From Chiridota heheva (taxonomy: Eukaryota > Echinodermata > Holothuroidea > Apodida > Chiridotidae): a stretch of DNA of 64,000 nucleotides. The notes beneath the pieces were generated by a model, which was not told the DNA's origin, did no database searches, and was given only the letters and a program-made list of their open reading frames with translations. The stretch covers positions 182,001-246,000 of the forward strand of contig JAIGNY010000483.1 of NCBI GenBank assembly GCA_020152595.1, read 5' to 3'. Position numbers and translations under genes: made by a program. The stretch's first letter is position 1, and each line of letters begins with the position of its first letter. Shown piece by piece: positions 22,929-34,175 of the stretch.

Positions 22929-24235
22929 TCAGTCCTCACCAACACCCAGAACCCTGTTTACAACCTCATTAGGTACCCCAATTTCTCCTCCCTCTTTGAT
23001 AGGACTAAAACCCTATCGCCTCCCTTCAGCTTACGCATTTAATCAGACCTCTTTCAACTTGGCATCAACCCCGCCACTCTCGGCACCTATTCCTGGCCCA
23101 CTTCTTCGCCTTGGGCCACCCCCCCTTCCTTCTGTCCACCTAGACCTCTCCACTTATAACAAAACTCAAACTCACCCTAATCTCTTCATCAATCTCCACA
23201 ACCAAATCAAAGACCAACTCTCAAATTACACCTCCATCTATACTGATGGCTCCAAGGAAGGCAACAAGACAGCTGCTGCTGCCATCATCCAAGACATCAC
23301 CCTCAGTAGCAGACTTCCTGACCACTCATCCATCTTTTCAGCCGAGGCTAAGCCATTCTCCTCGCCCTCAACTTTATTGAGTACTCTCCTCTTAGTCACT
23401 TTGCCATTTTCTCTGACTCAAAGGCTGTTCTTACTTCATTACTCAATCTTAAATGGGATAACCTCACCTGCCACCTCCTCCTCCGGAAACTCTTTTCTCC
23501 CACCCTCTGCAGGAAAAGTGTTCTTTTCTTCTGGATACCCAGCCATGTTGGCATCCCTGGCAATGACAGGGCTGATACAGCCGCTAAGCTTGCCCTTAAC
23601 CTCCTCCCTTCCCCTTTTCCCAAAACCCTCTCTGACATCAAACCGCTTATCGCTTCTCTTGTTCGTGACCGCTGGCAAACCTTATGGAACTTCCAAATTG
23701 ATAACAAACTCCATGTTATCCAGCCCACAATCCCGATCAAATCCACCGTCAACAACCTTTCTCGTATCGACAACGTTCATATTACCCGTCTTAGAATTGG
23801 TCACACCCACCTCACTCACTCCCACCTCCTTATTGGTTCCCCCAACCCCTCTGTAACAATTGCCACTGCATCCTCACAATCCAACACGTTCTCCTTGCTT
23901 GCCCCCTGTACAACCTTCCCAGAGCTTCCCTCGCTCCCCACAACTCAATTGTTGAGTTCTTCCAAAAAAATCCTCCAGATAAAATAGTCTCCTTCCTTCA
24001 GCATGCATCCCTCTACAACCATATTTAATTCTCCTCTTCCACCCCCTCTCTACTTTGTTTTTGTTTTACCCATGCACCTCCTCTCTCGATCACAGCTTTC
24101 TGGCTTTTGTTCTTGAATTTCTCTCATTCTTCCCCTGGTCTCTTTCCTTACTACCTCTAAAATGATCTGACCTCTCAGGCACAATTTGACCTTCGTTGTC
24201 GTGGTGCCGTTAAGACCTCATCAAACAAACATTTC
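22929..24235 (+). pseudogene. LINE ORF2 C-terminus with RNase H domain and CCHC finger
   Basis: The region encodes an RNase H domain: YTDGSKEG (Asp at 23245), IFSAEAK (Glu at 23344), then after a one-base frameshift near 23350 IFSDSKAVL (Asp at 23415) and WIPSHVGIPGNDRAD (near 23535). All four catalytic acidic positions are therefore identifiable. Downstream come RLRIGHTHLTHSHLL and, after another frame change, a CxC...H....C finger (NNCHCILTIQHVLLACPLY), ending at TAA 24026-24028. The order RNase H then CCHC is that of I/R1-group LINEs. Endonuclease and RT are absent. A ~200-bp 3' UTR leads into (TAG)n. Confidence 0.85.
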
Positions 24236-24300
24236 TTAGTAGTATTAGTAGTAGTAGTAGTAGCAGCAGTAGTATTATTATTAGTAGTAGTAGTAGTAGC

Positions 24301-24335
<35 letters not shown>

Positions 24336-24475
24336 CAGTAGTAGTAGCAGTAGTAGTAGTAGTAGCAGTAGTATTATTATTATTAGTAGTAGTAGTAGCA
24401 GCAGTAGTAGTAGTAGTAGTAGTAGTAGCAGTAGTATTATTAGTAGTAGTAGTAGCAGTAGTTGTAGTAGTATCT
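24236..24475 (+). repeat. (TAG)n/(CAG) microsatellite at the 3' end of the RNase H LINE
   Basis: TAG triplets with AGCAGC and ATTATT interruptions extend about 240 bases directly from the LINE 3' UTR. Confidence 0.95.
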
Positions 24476-25065
24476 CTCAAGTGGGTGAATCTCATATGTT
24501 AATTATATTTTTTCACGCTTCCCAGTGGCTCATTACATCATTTTGTTAGAATTGAGTCTGCCGCTTTATTATCTATATATACACTTTGGCGCGGTACCGG
24601 TACACATATGGTCAGTGATATATAGCTGTCACTTACCATCGTGTTGGAATAGATCATCGTGGAAAAAAGTTGTTTTGTTTTTTTGTGGTGATATCTAGCC
24701 TGTGCAATACGGGCCGTGAATACACAGTGGGCAGGACTGAATTCTAAAAAAATAACAAGTGGGCTCACAAATAGAGGGCCAAAGCACAATGTACCCTGGT
24801 AACAATTGCTTTTTCTCCTCATAACCTTCTCACTTATGCCCTACTTAAGATACGTTGTCTACGTTTTGAAGAAGAAACTTCAATAGAAGCTTCTATATGT
24901 TGCTACTTTTAATTGTCCGTTATCCACCCTCAATTTTTTTTATAAAGATTTTATCATTTTCGCAAGGGGGTAGGGGAGGTAAGCCCTCCCCCCCCCCCTT
25001 CCATCCAAAGTCAGGTCAATTGTCAATTTTTAACAAGATGAGAACTCAGAAATCAGCCTTGACAT

Positions 25066-25316
25066 GGACCAGTTAAATATGCACCAGGCGTCAGTGAATT
25101 ATGCACCGTGGGCCAGTGAATTATACACCGTGGGCCAGTGAATTACACACCGCGCGGGCCAGTGAATTATACACCGCGCAGGCCAGTGAATTATACACCG
25201 CGGGCTAGTGAATTAAACACCGCGGGCCAGTGAATTAAACACCACGGGCCAGTGAATTATACATCGCGGGCCAGTGAATTATACACTGCAGGCCATTGAT
25301 TTATACACCGCGGAGG
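25066..25316 (+). repeat. 22-bp minisatellite GGGCCAGTGAATTATACACCGC
   Basis: About eleven units with minor variants. It is followed without a break by a second array at 25318. Confidence 0.95.
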
Positions 25317-25317
25317 G

Positions 25318-25506
25318 ATGTTGTGTGGTACATATGGTTGGATTAATGTGGGACATACATGTAGGATTGGATCAATGTGGGACATAAGGTGGGATGCCAT
25401 GTGTGTCACAGGGTGGGATGCCATGTGGGACATATGGTGGAATGCCATGTGTGTCATAGGGTGGGATGCCATGTGGGACATATGGTGGAATGCCATGTGG
25501 GACATG
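25318..25506 (+). repeat. ~24-bp minisatellite GGGATGCCATGTGGGACATA type
   Basis: Units alternate GTGGGACATATGGT and GTGTGTCACAGGGT endings. The array lies about 400 bases upstream of the first Ly6-like exon seen. Confidence 0.9.
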
Positions 25507-25906
25507 ATTACCACGTCTGTTAATTGTTATTTCTTTGTTGTTGTTGTTGTGTGCCTGTTTGTCAGACGCTCTGCTTCAAGAGAGGACAGGGCTTGATGTG
25601 GGTCATGAAATGCAGCACCGCTTGAAACGATTTGATGCCCTAGATGTAGTCCTTGGGATTTGAAAATAGATTTGCTTTGTGTGAAAGGTCTTTGTAAATG
25701 CTGTGCAGTTGATTTTTTTGTAAGAGGGGTGAGAGGGGGAATGATCAAATAATGAGACTTGGCCTTCACTTTTTGAATGAAAAAGTGTGAGGGCCGGGGC
25801 CTGGGATAAATATACGTTAACCCCACATTTGAGCTCCTACTGCTATGAAAAATGCCATAAATATTTACTATTATGATGCAGTGAATGATGTTATTTCTTT
25901 CTGCAG

Positions 25907-26038
25907 GGTATGGATTGAACTGCTACGTTTGTGATGACTGTCTACAAGGTATAGCATCTTACACGAGTAACCAGGACACATGCCCATTTGATCTGTTAGG
26001 GACAGGGCGATGTGCCAAGGAAATAGAGGGAGATGGCA
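25907..26038 (+). CDS. Ly6/uPAR-like three-finger protein, internal coding exon (N-terminal part of domain)
   Basis: This exon encodes the first half of a three-finger (Ly6/uPAR) domain, a small disulfide-rich fold usually found on cell-surface GPI-anchored or secreted proteins. The translation opens with GLNCYVCDDC and continues with two more cysteines (DTC, GRC), giving the N-terminal CxxC pattern of the family. A pyrimidine-rich tract ending in CTGCAG precedes base 25907, and GTAAGT follows base 26038. Both boundaries are phase 1, as is usual for Ly6 domain exons. Splicing to 27496 rebuilds one Thr codon and keeps the frame. Read without splicing, the frame soon meets a stop near 26096, which supports an exon boundary. 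The signal-peptide exon must lie upstream and was not identified, so the 5' end of the gene is unknown. Ligand and function cannot be read from sequence. Confidence 0.8.
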
Positions 26039-26599
26039 GTAAGTTTCTTATAGTCTACAAGGAAAGCGTCTTGGCTCAACCCAGTTGCGGCTATTGATTG
26101 CTTTTTGAAAAGAAGTTCCCCTTTCTCCTCCCATTCCCTCACCCAGCTGTGCTCCTTTCCCCCTCTAACCCCCTCACCCAGCTGTGCTGGAAATGGATTA
26201 GAACCACCTAAGGGAAAATTCTCTCAGCAAGTAAATTTTTTTTTTTAAAGAGCCAGGTGCTACATTAATTCCTGAAATTCTAAAACCAACCTCACCTTAC
26301 CTTACCTAGTCTCTTCATGCCTCCTGGCCCATAGGGCTACAGTGCATTCGCTTTACTGGACCCTGCAACCCGTCCAGCCCCCGTCCACGAGCCCATCCCA
26401 CCACCCTCCCCTCCCTTTCGACCACCCCCCAGGATGACTAACACTCCTCCCGGCCCCCATGCCACAACCGCCACACAGTGTCCACGTGCACCACACGACC
26501 AATCCACCCCCACCCTCTTCCACCCCCACCCTCTTCCCTCCACCCCACCCTCTTTCCTCCACCTCAGCATCGACCTTCTCATGCCCAGCGACCCCCAGC

Positions 26600-26810
26600 A
26601 TCTCACCGCAGCACTTAAACATAAACGTATCCAGCCCTTTATTATCTTTTACATTAACTTTCCATGTCTCACAACCATACAAGAGCACAGACACAACAAG
26701 AGAGTCAAACAGTCGCATCTCTGTACACACTGAGAATGAGTTCCATATCTTATTTAACTTCATAAATTCTGAAACATTGGTTTGAAATTTGCTTCTGAAC
26801 ACAGACAGGT
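26600..26810 (-). pseudogene. LINE reverse transcriptase C-terminal fragment
   Basis: On the minus strand a roughly 70-codon stretch reads like the region C-terminal to the RT palm of many LINE proteins. It includes the signature SVLLYGCETWKVN, followed by a C/M-rich segment ending in GEMLGV. These residues are typical of RTE/L1/R-type 'endonuclease-reverse transcriptase' proteins. The upstream palm motifs and downstream domains are absent. Beyond about 26600 the frame runs into Gly/Trp-rich low complexity. It is a dead fragment lying antisense inside the Ly6-like intron. The exact LINE clade cannot be assigned from this piece. Confidence 0.7.
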
Positions 26811-27198
26811 CTTTCAGTGGTGGCCCTTGATTTCATGGAATATCTTTTGTGGAAGTTCCTGACCTAGAAGTTCTTGGAAATACAATAAATATGAGCTATG
26901 GGCATTGGCGGATTTACCAACCGAAAGCGAAGCGGGAAGGAGGGGTAAAGTCACAAAATGGAAGTTGCTTCTGAAAGTTGGTGAGGGGGGAAATATGATA
27001 AAATCACACTAAGAATAAAAATTACCATGCAAAAAATATAGAAATAAAATTGCAAAAATGAGGGGGGCGGGGGTGGGCGCTTGCAACTGCTCAATCCTTC
27101 CTATGGCTATAAGACTGCATTTGTGATGGAATTTGAAATAGAGTTGAGGTAGAATATATGTGTTACATGCGGTTTATGGTGTGTTGCCCATCCTGTCA

Positions 27199-27375
27199 AG
27201 GATTAGTTTAGGGGTCAAGCAATTTCATCTTAAATAAAAGCGGATATTTAAAGAAACAAAAATCCATTAAGGAGATATTAATGTTTTAAGAACTGACTTT
27301 TATTTGTGTAGAAACGGCTGATGTCAGACTTTAGCATTGTAGCATCACATTTCCTTAAAGTCTATATTCTGTGTT
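27199..27375 (+). mobile_element. MITE family C half copy in the Ly6-like intron
   Basis: AGGATTAGTTTAGGGGTCAAGC, then AAAGAAACAAAAATCCATTAAGG and a diverged central part match the 5' half of family C. The 3' arm is absent. Confidence 0.6.
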
Positions 27376-27495
27376 TTCTTGAACTTGTAATATATTCCAT
27401 TAGATTGTATTTGTTTTTCTTATTTGTGTGGGAATTGTGCTTTGTACTCATTGGTCCTCTTTTTCTGGTACTCTTCCCTTGTTGTCCGCTTACAG

Positions 27496-27686
27496 CCGTG
27501 AATCGTTATTGCGCCACCATTGCTGACTGTTCCGTAAAAGAGGCCCTCAACAAATGTACCGATGATAACGGACCATGCACCATCTGTTGCGAGGATGACC
27601 TCTGTAATTCTAGCACCATGACAACCATCACCCTGGCAACCTTCTTGTCTACAATACTTGCCTGTTGGTTCGCCTGGCTGCAGTAA
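27496..27686 (+). CDS. Ly6/uPAR-like three-finger protein, last coding exon with GPI-anchor-type tail
   Basis: This exon completes the three-finger domain. After the acceptor (pyrimidine-rich, TTACAG) the protein reads VNRYC, then ADC, NKC, GPC, and ends the domain with TICCEDDLCN, the diagnostic CCxxDxCN motif of Ly6/uPAR proteins. Together with the 25907-26038 exon the mature domain has 12 cysteines, an even number compatible with six disulfides, slightly more than the classical 8 or 10. The final stretch, about 20 residues, is hydrophobic (TLATFLSTILACWFAWLQ then TAA). It directly follows small residues after CN (NSSTMTT), as expected for a GPI-attachment signal. The entry is phase 1, matching the donor at 26039. 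Membrane attachment is inferred from the tail. No convincing AATAAA was seen in the next few hundred bases, so the 3' UTR end is undefined. Confidence 0.82.
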
Positions 27687-28324
27687 ATGGCAGATTTTAG
27701 AAGAAATTTGTATTTTTTCTGAAATATGTTTTTAAATAACCTTTTATTTTTTCCATGCTTTAAAATTTGTATGCATTCAGACAATAGAGTAGGTTGAAGT
27801 AAAATCGGTTCTTGAAGGTCAAGCATCTTTTATAAAAGAGAATAATGAAGGGATGGCCATGGTAGAGAAAGCATTGTCAAATTGTAATCCCCAGAGAGAT
27901 ATTCAATTTCACGTTCTTTTAATTTTCTTGGAGGTTAACGTTTTACTGAGAAAGAGCAAGCTAGCTATAGACTCACACATGGAATATTTACATTGTCGTC
28001 AGTTTGAAACAAGTCGCCATTGGAACCTTGACAATCTTACAGAACAAAATAATTCAATATCTCCAGGTACCAAAGTATTTTTTTTTCTTCACAGGATGAA
28101 ATTATAATATTAAATTTTCTGCAGTTCCAACTGATTGTGTCCCAAATCTTTCCGTGATAAATCGCAAAAGAAAAAGTTCAATAACTTGTCATTTGCTTGT
28201 ATTTTATTTATTGGATTCTTTTTCTCCTTCCTTTTTTTTTTTTTTGAATAACAAAATAATCTGGAAGTTTGTAAATATTAGATTTGTTGGCAAAAAGAAT
28301 GAAAAATTGGTCTATAATGTGGCA

Positions 28325-28665
28325 CTTAAGCTCTCAATTCAATGATTCATGGTCACATTGGCTGAATTATCAAACACATGCGTGATGCACAAAATATAGT
28401 CACGCGATCATGTCATCTGCTAGATCTGCAAATCATTTTTTCTTGCGGTTATTATATCATGGGGTAAATTGTAACTCCATGATCATACAACGTTAGTGAT
28501 ATTAACAATTTGTGTCGTGAGTCAGTTTTCTTGAAAAGTACTACGATACATCGCAATATTTTTCTCCACAATAATCAATACGTTATAGAGCCGATACATC
28601 ACAATATTTTTCTCCACAATAATCGATACGTTATAGAGCCATGTCATGACAGCACTGCTAGAAAG
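28325..28665 (+). repeat. Interspersed repeat, copy 2, with a 48-bp internal duplication
   Basis: It is collinear with 5600-5875. It contains GATACATCRCAATATTTTTC...GTTATAGAGCC twice at 28545 and 28593 (period 48). Confidence 0.75.
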
Positions 28666-28738
28666 TTATCCTACAATTGACTGGCATATTATCCAGTGGG
28701 AGCAATTGTGCACTTTTTCCAAAGAAACAGAGGATTAA

Positions 28739-29998
28739 AGGAGCACTAAACCAAAAAGTGAGGGCGTAGTTTGGTCCCAAAAAAAATTGATTGCCTATCT
28801 ACCACGCGGTGGTTACCCCTTAAAGACCCAGGGGTTCAAAACCTGACAAAAAATTATCTGAATTTTTTTTTCAAAATTCATTTTCACTGCTTTCAATTCG
28901 TTTTCTACCACTACAAGTTTAGTTTATATGAATGATAAGACAAACAACTTTTCAATACAAAAGTCAAAATAAAGAAATTATTGAGGAAAATATCTGAATT
29001 TGCACATTTTAGGCCCAATTTTTTGAGCTTTTATTTTTTCTTGTGGATAATGAAAAATGAAGATTTTTTTACATATTTAGATTGTTTGTAAGATTTCCTT
29101 TCCATTGATACGAGTCTAATTTTGTTCTCAAAGCAAAACATGCAAAAAATAATGAAAATAAAGCAAAAAAAACTCACTGCTGTAATTACTAGGGGAAATA
29201 CTAAAGCCGTGTGTCCAGTGCGTGGATCGAACGCGGACTATTCGCATGCTGTGCACAGAGATTTGACACTAGACCAAAGCGACTAGCTGTTAAAGAACAA
29301 GCTTTGTAAAAACTTAAATTAATTGTGATTAGAGAGGGAGTACTTACTCTTTTTGATATCAATTGAAAGTACATGGCTTGGCCTTTTTACAATACATTTT
29401 GCATGCGGTAGGTGTATTGTGATTAGAACTTACAATTTTTTCAAAATTTTAGTCTCAAAAAGGCTAAAAATCATCAAATTTGGCACAAATTTTGCCAAGA
29501 AAAGATATTGATGGTAGGAGCAGTCAAAATTTGACCGGAATTGGATACTCTGATGTCTTTAACAGTTCACGGCTTTTCAAGCAAAAGCTAGGTCTGGAAG
29601 TATGTCAAGCTTTAAAAAAAACAGTTTTTTTATCAAATTATGTGCATTTTTTCAATTCTCTCTTTTTCAATCTATTTTTTTGCAAAATTCTTCAACATAA
29701 CCCCCATCAAAAAGTTATATTTTCTGAAAGAACTATTAGAGCTGTTTCAAATGATACCAAGATCAGGCTGTTGTGGGCCTATTTTACAAAGAACAATATA
29801 TTTTTTTTTTAAGTATGTCCCCAATCAAACATGACACACTTGGTCTGGGTATTTAAGGTTTAATGTGAATATTCAAGTGACCTTTGCCCTCATATCATCT
29901 GTGGGCTATGGTGGCATGAAGTTTATTGGTCTGTTGTGGATAATATATCTGTGAAATTCGCAAAAACGAGCGCCCTCACTTTTAGGTTTAGTGCTCCT
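28739..29998 (+). mobile_element. TIR element family D, long copy (1.26 kb)
   Basis: It begins TTAA then AGGAGCACTAAACCAAAAAG and ends CACTTTTAGGTTTAGTGCTCCT, a ~28-base terminal inverted repeat that continues into GTGAGGGCG/CGCCCTCAC. The 3' TTAA has mutated to ATGG. No transposase is encoded; the interior is A/T-rich and includes the tRNA-like segment near 29.2 kb. Confidence 0.8.
29205..29290 (-). mobile_element. tRNA-like head inside MITE D1
   Basis: Minus-strand GCTAGTCGCTTTGGTCTAGTG resembles an A box and GCGTTCGATCCACGC a B box, about 35 bases apart. It may be a tRNA-derived SINE or tRNA pseudogene carried inside the longer D element. Cloverleaf pairing is poor, so it is not a functional tRNA. 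Confidence 0.35.
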
Positions 29999-30422
29999 AT
30001 GGGTTATCATGACTAGAGCATGGATTTACTTTATCTTAACATGAAGACCTTCTATGTGACAACTTTAGGTACAAATTAGATCAATTTTTATGAAAATTGT
30101 CACAAATTCCATTAAAATTCCAGTAAAAATTGACCATTATAAAAGCATTTTCTGCTACAGATGAAGAAAATATGCAAATTTGTGATGTCATCTGTTCAAC
30201 AGTGGATTTCTAGTCAATTGTTTTAGGTAAAAAGTCATATTTCTAATGCTTGATCACTATGGGAGTGTTCTCACTTGAATGTAAGCCCATGATCTGACCC
30301 ACCACAGAAGATCAGATCTGCACTCTGTTAACACATGCATGGAATTCTTTTGCATATTACCGGCCTAAAAACAAGTGTTTTATATTAAATCATTTTTATT
30401 GTTTGCATTATAGAAATCAATG

Positions 30423-30560
30423 ATAAAGGAAAATTCACATCAATTTTCATTTTAATTATGGATTATTAACAGAAACAAAATGGTGAAAAACACCATGTTA
30501 ATATCTTATTCCGTTTAGAAGTAATGCAATTCAAAGATTCACTGAAAGGCGTTTACCATA
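30423..30560 (+). mobile_element. MITE B-like 5' fragment
   Basis: AAAGGAAAATTCACATC followed by GAAACAAAATGGTGAAAAAC and ATATCTTATTCCGTTTAGAAG matches the first ~120 bases of family B. No matching 3' half was found. Confidence 0.5.
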
Positions 30561-30949
30561 TGTTGGTTTTGCGTTGCATTTACAGAATGATTTTTTTTTT
30601 TGGTGGTGGTGGTGGTAATGTTTTTAAATGGTTACACTTTTTCGGGGACTATATGCTTTCATGTTCTGTCTTCCATACTTTTTTATCTTTTTCACTTTTT
30701 TATTTTTTTTACAAATTTGTTAAACAGTTTAATCCATATTCGCCTTGTAGATACTGTCTTTCATGTGCATTCTTGTGTTGTAAATGGTAATTGAAAAGCT
30801 ATTTTTTTTCTCGCAAATTATCCGGCTCCAATTTTTGAAGACTTGTAAAATATAGTAAGGCTAATTAGGGATGGCACAAGGATTTGCATGACAGGAGGGG
30901 GGACAGTCTAAACTTTGACAGGAGGCTGAACAAAGGATGTATTACTTAA

Positions 30950-31110
30950 AGGCCAGTTGTCGTCTCTAACGTACGAGGTTAAATGAAATTCAAATCCTGT
31001 GTTTGATTGGTCGAAACACAATGGTACAGTGTGTACTTACATTGATAGGCCAATCAGTATCGTTTTGGAATAAATTGTACGCCGCCACATTTAATCAAGA
31101 TAGATGGCCT
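30950..31110 (+). mobile_element. 161-bp MITE with TTAA target duplication
   Basis: TTAA (30946-30949) AGGCCA ... TGGCCT TTAA (31111-31114). The perfect TTAA duplication and short complementary ends are the pattern of piggyBac-type non-autonomous elements. The copy is alone in the window. Confidence 0.7.
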
Positions 31111-32138
31111 TTAAGAACAAAAGCTTTAACTGGACCCTGAAAGGTTTGAATTATTTTCCATAGACAAAGGTTAAGAGTCATTAATAGGGGGCAGTAGACC
31201 CCCTGTGTCTAGCTGGTACCACCCCACTAATACAAATCTAGTACTTAAGTTGATTATGTATGTATGTATGATGTCTGCGGCCCCTTCCCTAGCCCTGTGG
31301 TGTAGTTTTGTAGGACCAGGGACTCGTAAGTGATGTGGCTTTATTGGTTGCCATGGGGATCAACACATACTGTCCAGTTTTATTGCATGTCCACTTTGAT
31401 ATCTGTCCACTTATATGATGCAGTTGTGTCCAGTTAATATTCTGTATCCATGGTTTCTATGTAAGTGTCATATATCCTCTGCAAGTCATCAAATTCGTAT
31501 TCTTATTAGGTATGTCAAGTTTTGTCAAGGAATTATGTACTGTAGGCAAGTTTGTGGCAATAATGTATGTGAAAGTGGGGGGGGGGGGGGTCTAAGGTTG
31601 TTAGTTAAAAGAGGGAGGGGTCATATGCTGGGGAAGCATGAAATTGTATTCAAACATTGATATCCCTTGCTGTAAGCAAATTGTGGTTATATTTGAGGAG
31701 TGGAGTTGGGTAGTGACAAGGGGGCAGTCCCATGATCTAGTATGGTAGTTGTGTATCAGACAAAGATTCTGTTATCCATTATCGATACAAAGTCAAAGAA
31801 AAACAAAAGATAATCACTAAAAATTATCTTTCTTTGCAAACGTTTAATGCAAGAGTGAAAGGTAAATCTATTCATTAACAGAAAGTATCATTCTCAAAGA
31901 CCAGCAGCCTTACATTGAATTTTACTTAATGATCAATGCTACTGATTCTTAGTTCATCAGTAGATTTCACTTTCATAATCACATGAAGAACTTTATAAAC
32001 CAAGAGATTTTATGTAATGAAGAAAAACATGTATAGGATCAGTACTGGTTAAGCAGTGGATGAAGAAATAATTAATCACATATGAAAACATTGACAGAAA
32101 TATTGAAAAGAACATTATGTTAAACAGAAAGTATTTAA

Positions 32139-32330
32139 CGGATTAGTTCAGGGGTCAAGCAAGTTTATTTTACTGTATATGAAAGAGGACTTCAAAAGAA
32201 ACAAAATAGTAAAGAAAGCATTCAAAAATGTTATTCTGCTAAGGAGATATTAAAGGATTAGTTCAGTGGTCAAGTAGGTCCATCTTATATGAAAGGGGAC
32301 TTCAAAAGAAACAAATTGGTGAGTTTTTAG
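32139..32330 (+). mobile_element. Two tandem 5' ends of MITE family C
   Basis: GGATTAGTTCAGGGGTCAAG occurs at 32140 and a near copy (AGGATTAGTTCAGTGGTCAAG) at 32254. Each is preceded by TTAA and followed by GGACTTCAAAAGAAACAAA. Both lack a 3' arm, so they look like solo ends joined head to tail. Confidence 0.65.
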
Positions 32331-32390
32331 GCCTTCTTAGTGTTGAAAATTTCATTCCATTATTAGTCTTTGAATGTTTTAGAAAGATAA

Positions 32391-32623
32391 AGGAGCACTA
32401 CACCACAAAGTGAGGGCGTATTTTTAGGGGGTTCCCAAGAAATCAAATGCTTATCTAGCACGCAACGGTATAGCAATGTTTTGGTTAATATGATTATTCA
32501 AGTGACCTTAGCCCTCACATCGTCTGTGGGCTATGGAGGCATGACGTTTATCAATCTGTTGTGGATGGTATATTTGTGAAATTCGCAAAAACAAGCCCCC
32601 TCACTTTTTGGTCTAGTGCTCCT
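32391..32623 (+). mobile_element. TIR element family D, internally deleted copy (233 bp)
   Basis: It shares both ends with the 1.26 kb copy (AGGAGCACTACACCACAAAG ... TTGGTCTAGTGCTCCT then TTAA). It also shares the subterminal CTTAGCCCTCACATCGTCTG and GTGGGCTATGG. About 1 kb of interior is missing, as in deletion-derived MITEs. Confidence 0.85.
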
Positions 32624-32999
32624 TTAAGCATATTTTACTACTAAGTATGAATAGATGGCAGTATACCTTCTGTTCACTACTGAGATCCATTTTTACAAGT
32701 TTCACTTTTTGTATCCAAATAAGAGGCTTTGTAGGCACTCGTTATCATGTCAAAACTCATATAGTCAAAACAACTCTACTACTATCAGTACTATTTTACT
32801 ATATTTTGCTTGCTTTTAGATAAATCATGTATCCTGTGGGAAAAGTGCGCAGTCATTAATTTTATTGTCATCTTAGAGGTACTTAGGAAAATAAATATCA
32901 CTGTTTTTTGTGGGTTTTTTGCCTTTTAACCTACAGTTTATAGACCTTTAAGACTGTTTACAGTACTTTGTGTGGAAGTTTACAGTACTTTTAGTTACT

Positions 33000-34170
33000 T
33001 TGTTAGTAACAAGTTTTAGCATCGTAACATTTAAAAGTGCAGGTATTACGGTATCAGGATAAGAAAGCCAACCATTTGTAAATGAAAGAGCTTTAAGTTA
33101 AAAAATTCAAATTTTACTTTGTAAAACTCACCAAATTTTATTCTACACAAGTCAAATTTTCCTTTGTAAAATTCAAAATTTTCCTTTGTAAAACTCAAAT
33201 TTTATTCTTTAAAAGTCAAATTTTACTTTGTTAAGTTTTGTTAAATAAAAAAAAAGCCCAAACAGTTACCACATTTTAAAATCAAATTGAATTGTTTATT
33301 TTTGTTATTAACCAAGGTTACAGACGGAAATTGCCCAAATCCTGCCAGAAAATGAGGTAAAGATAAGCCAAAATCCAAAATATGCCTTTTAATATCTCCT
33401 TTGGGAAAATCCCGTATTTCTAGCTGCTGTGGTTATAGCACGATATTAATTTTAAGCTTTGTTGAGCCTGGATCTGATGGTATTTGTCTGTAGGCTCCAT
33501 CCTTCAGTCTTGCTAGCTTTACTAGGGAGGAGGAAATCACATTTGTGTACTTTTACATTGCTATTGGTATAATACTTTATAGTTATTAGTTATAAATCTT
33601 TTCACAAGAACGTAATAAAGAGGCTTTTAGATAAATTATCACTTATCTGTGTAGCATTGTTTTTATTTTAATTTATTTTGCTGACTTATGAAGATGGGGC
33701 CAATATCAGGGCATAAAAAAGGTCATATTTGGGAGGCGTGTGGAGGTAGGGATGGGGAGGGGGGGGGGCGGAGGGAGTGCCAGAAAAATTGCACAGGTAA
33801 ATTATGTTCCCATCATATGTTGCTGCTACTATGAGGGTATATCCTTCTTTTTTGGGAACTTTCCCTCAATTGTCGGAAAGTTGACCAAAAGTTTTATTCA
33901 CTTTAAATAAAAGTTCCAGCAATGGTACAGAATTTCCAACAATTTTAACAAATTATCATTCCTTTCAATTGTATCATTATTTTTCAATCTTATTTCCCAC
34001 TATTACCTCCCAACCAACTGTCAGCAGGACGCCATAGCCCTGAAGGAGTGCACATTGGGTGAGTCTGAGAAGATGACTCGCCTCTAAAACAACGTGTAGT
34101 TACCCTTTTTGCAAGGGGAAAAACCATAAAAAAAAAAATAAACAAATCTCACTCTACCACTGGGATACCG
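33000..34170. other. Unassigned A/T-rich sequence
   Basis: It contains a weak ~25-base TTTTACTTTGTAAAACTCAAA periodicity (33100-33240) and a G-run near 33750. No gene signal. Confidence 0.55.
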
Positions 34171-34175
34171 ATCCG

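Larger units (their letters stand above)
26039..27495 (+). other. Intron of the Ly6-like gene, carrying retroelement and MITE debris
   Basis: The intron runs from GTAAGT to TTACAG (1,457 bases). It contains a minus-strand LINE reverse-transcriptase fragment (about 26600-26810) and a half copy of MITE family C (27199-27375). Between these are C-rich and A/T-rich low-complexity stretches. Nothing in it looks like a further coding exon. Confidence 0.7.

Noticed and set aside
22739..22972. Ser/Ile-rich frame with an apparent N-terminal hydrophobic segment, considered as the missing Ly6 signal-peptide exon
   Set aside because: It lies in a LINE tail and TAG microsatellite, and there is no donor in the needed phase.
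29480..29812. 110-codon frame inside MITE D1, tested as a transposase remnant
   Set aside because: No DDE/DDD or zinc-finger motifs. It is A/T-rich, with Phe/Leu-rich content expected from composition.
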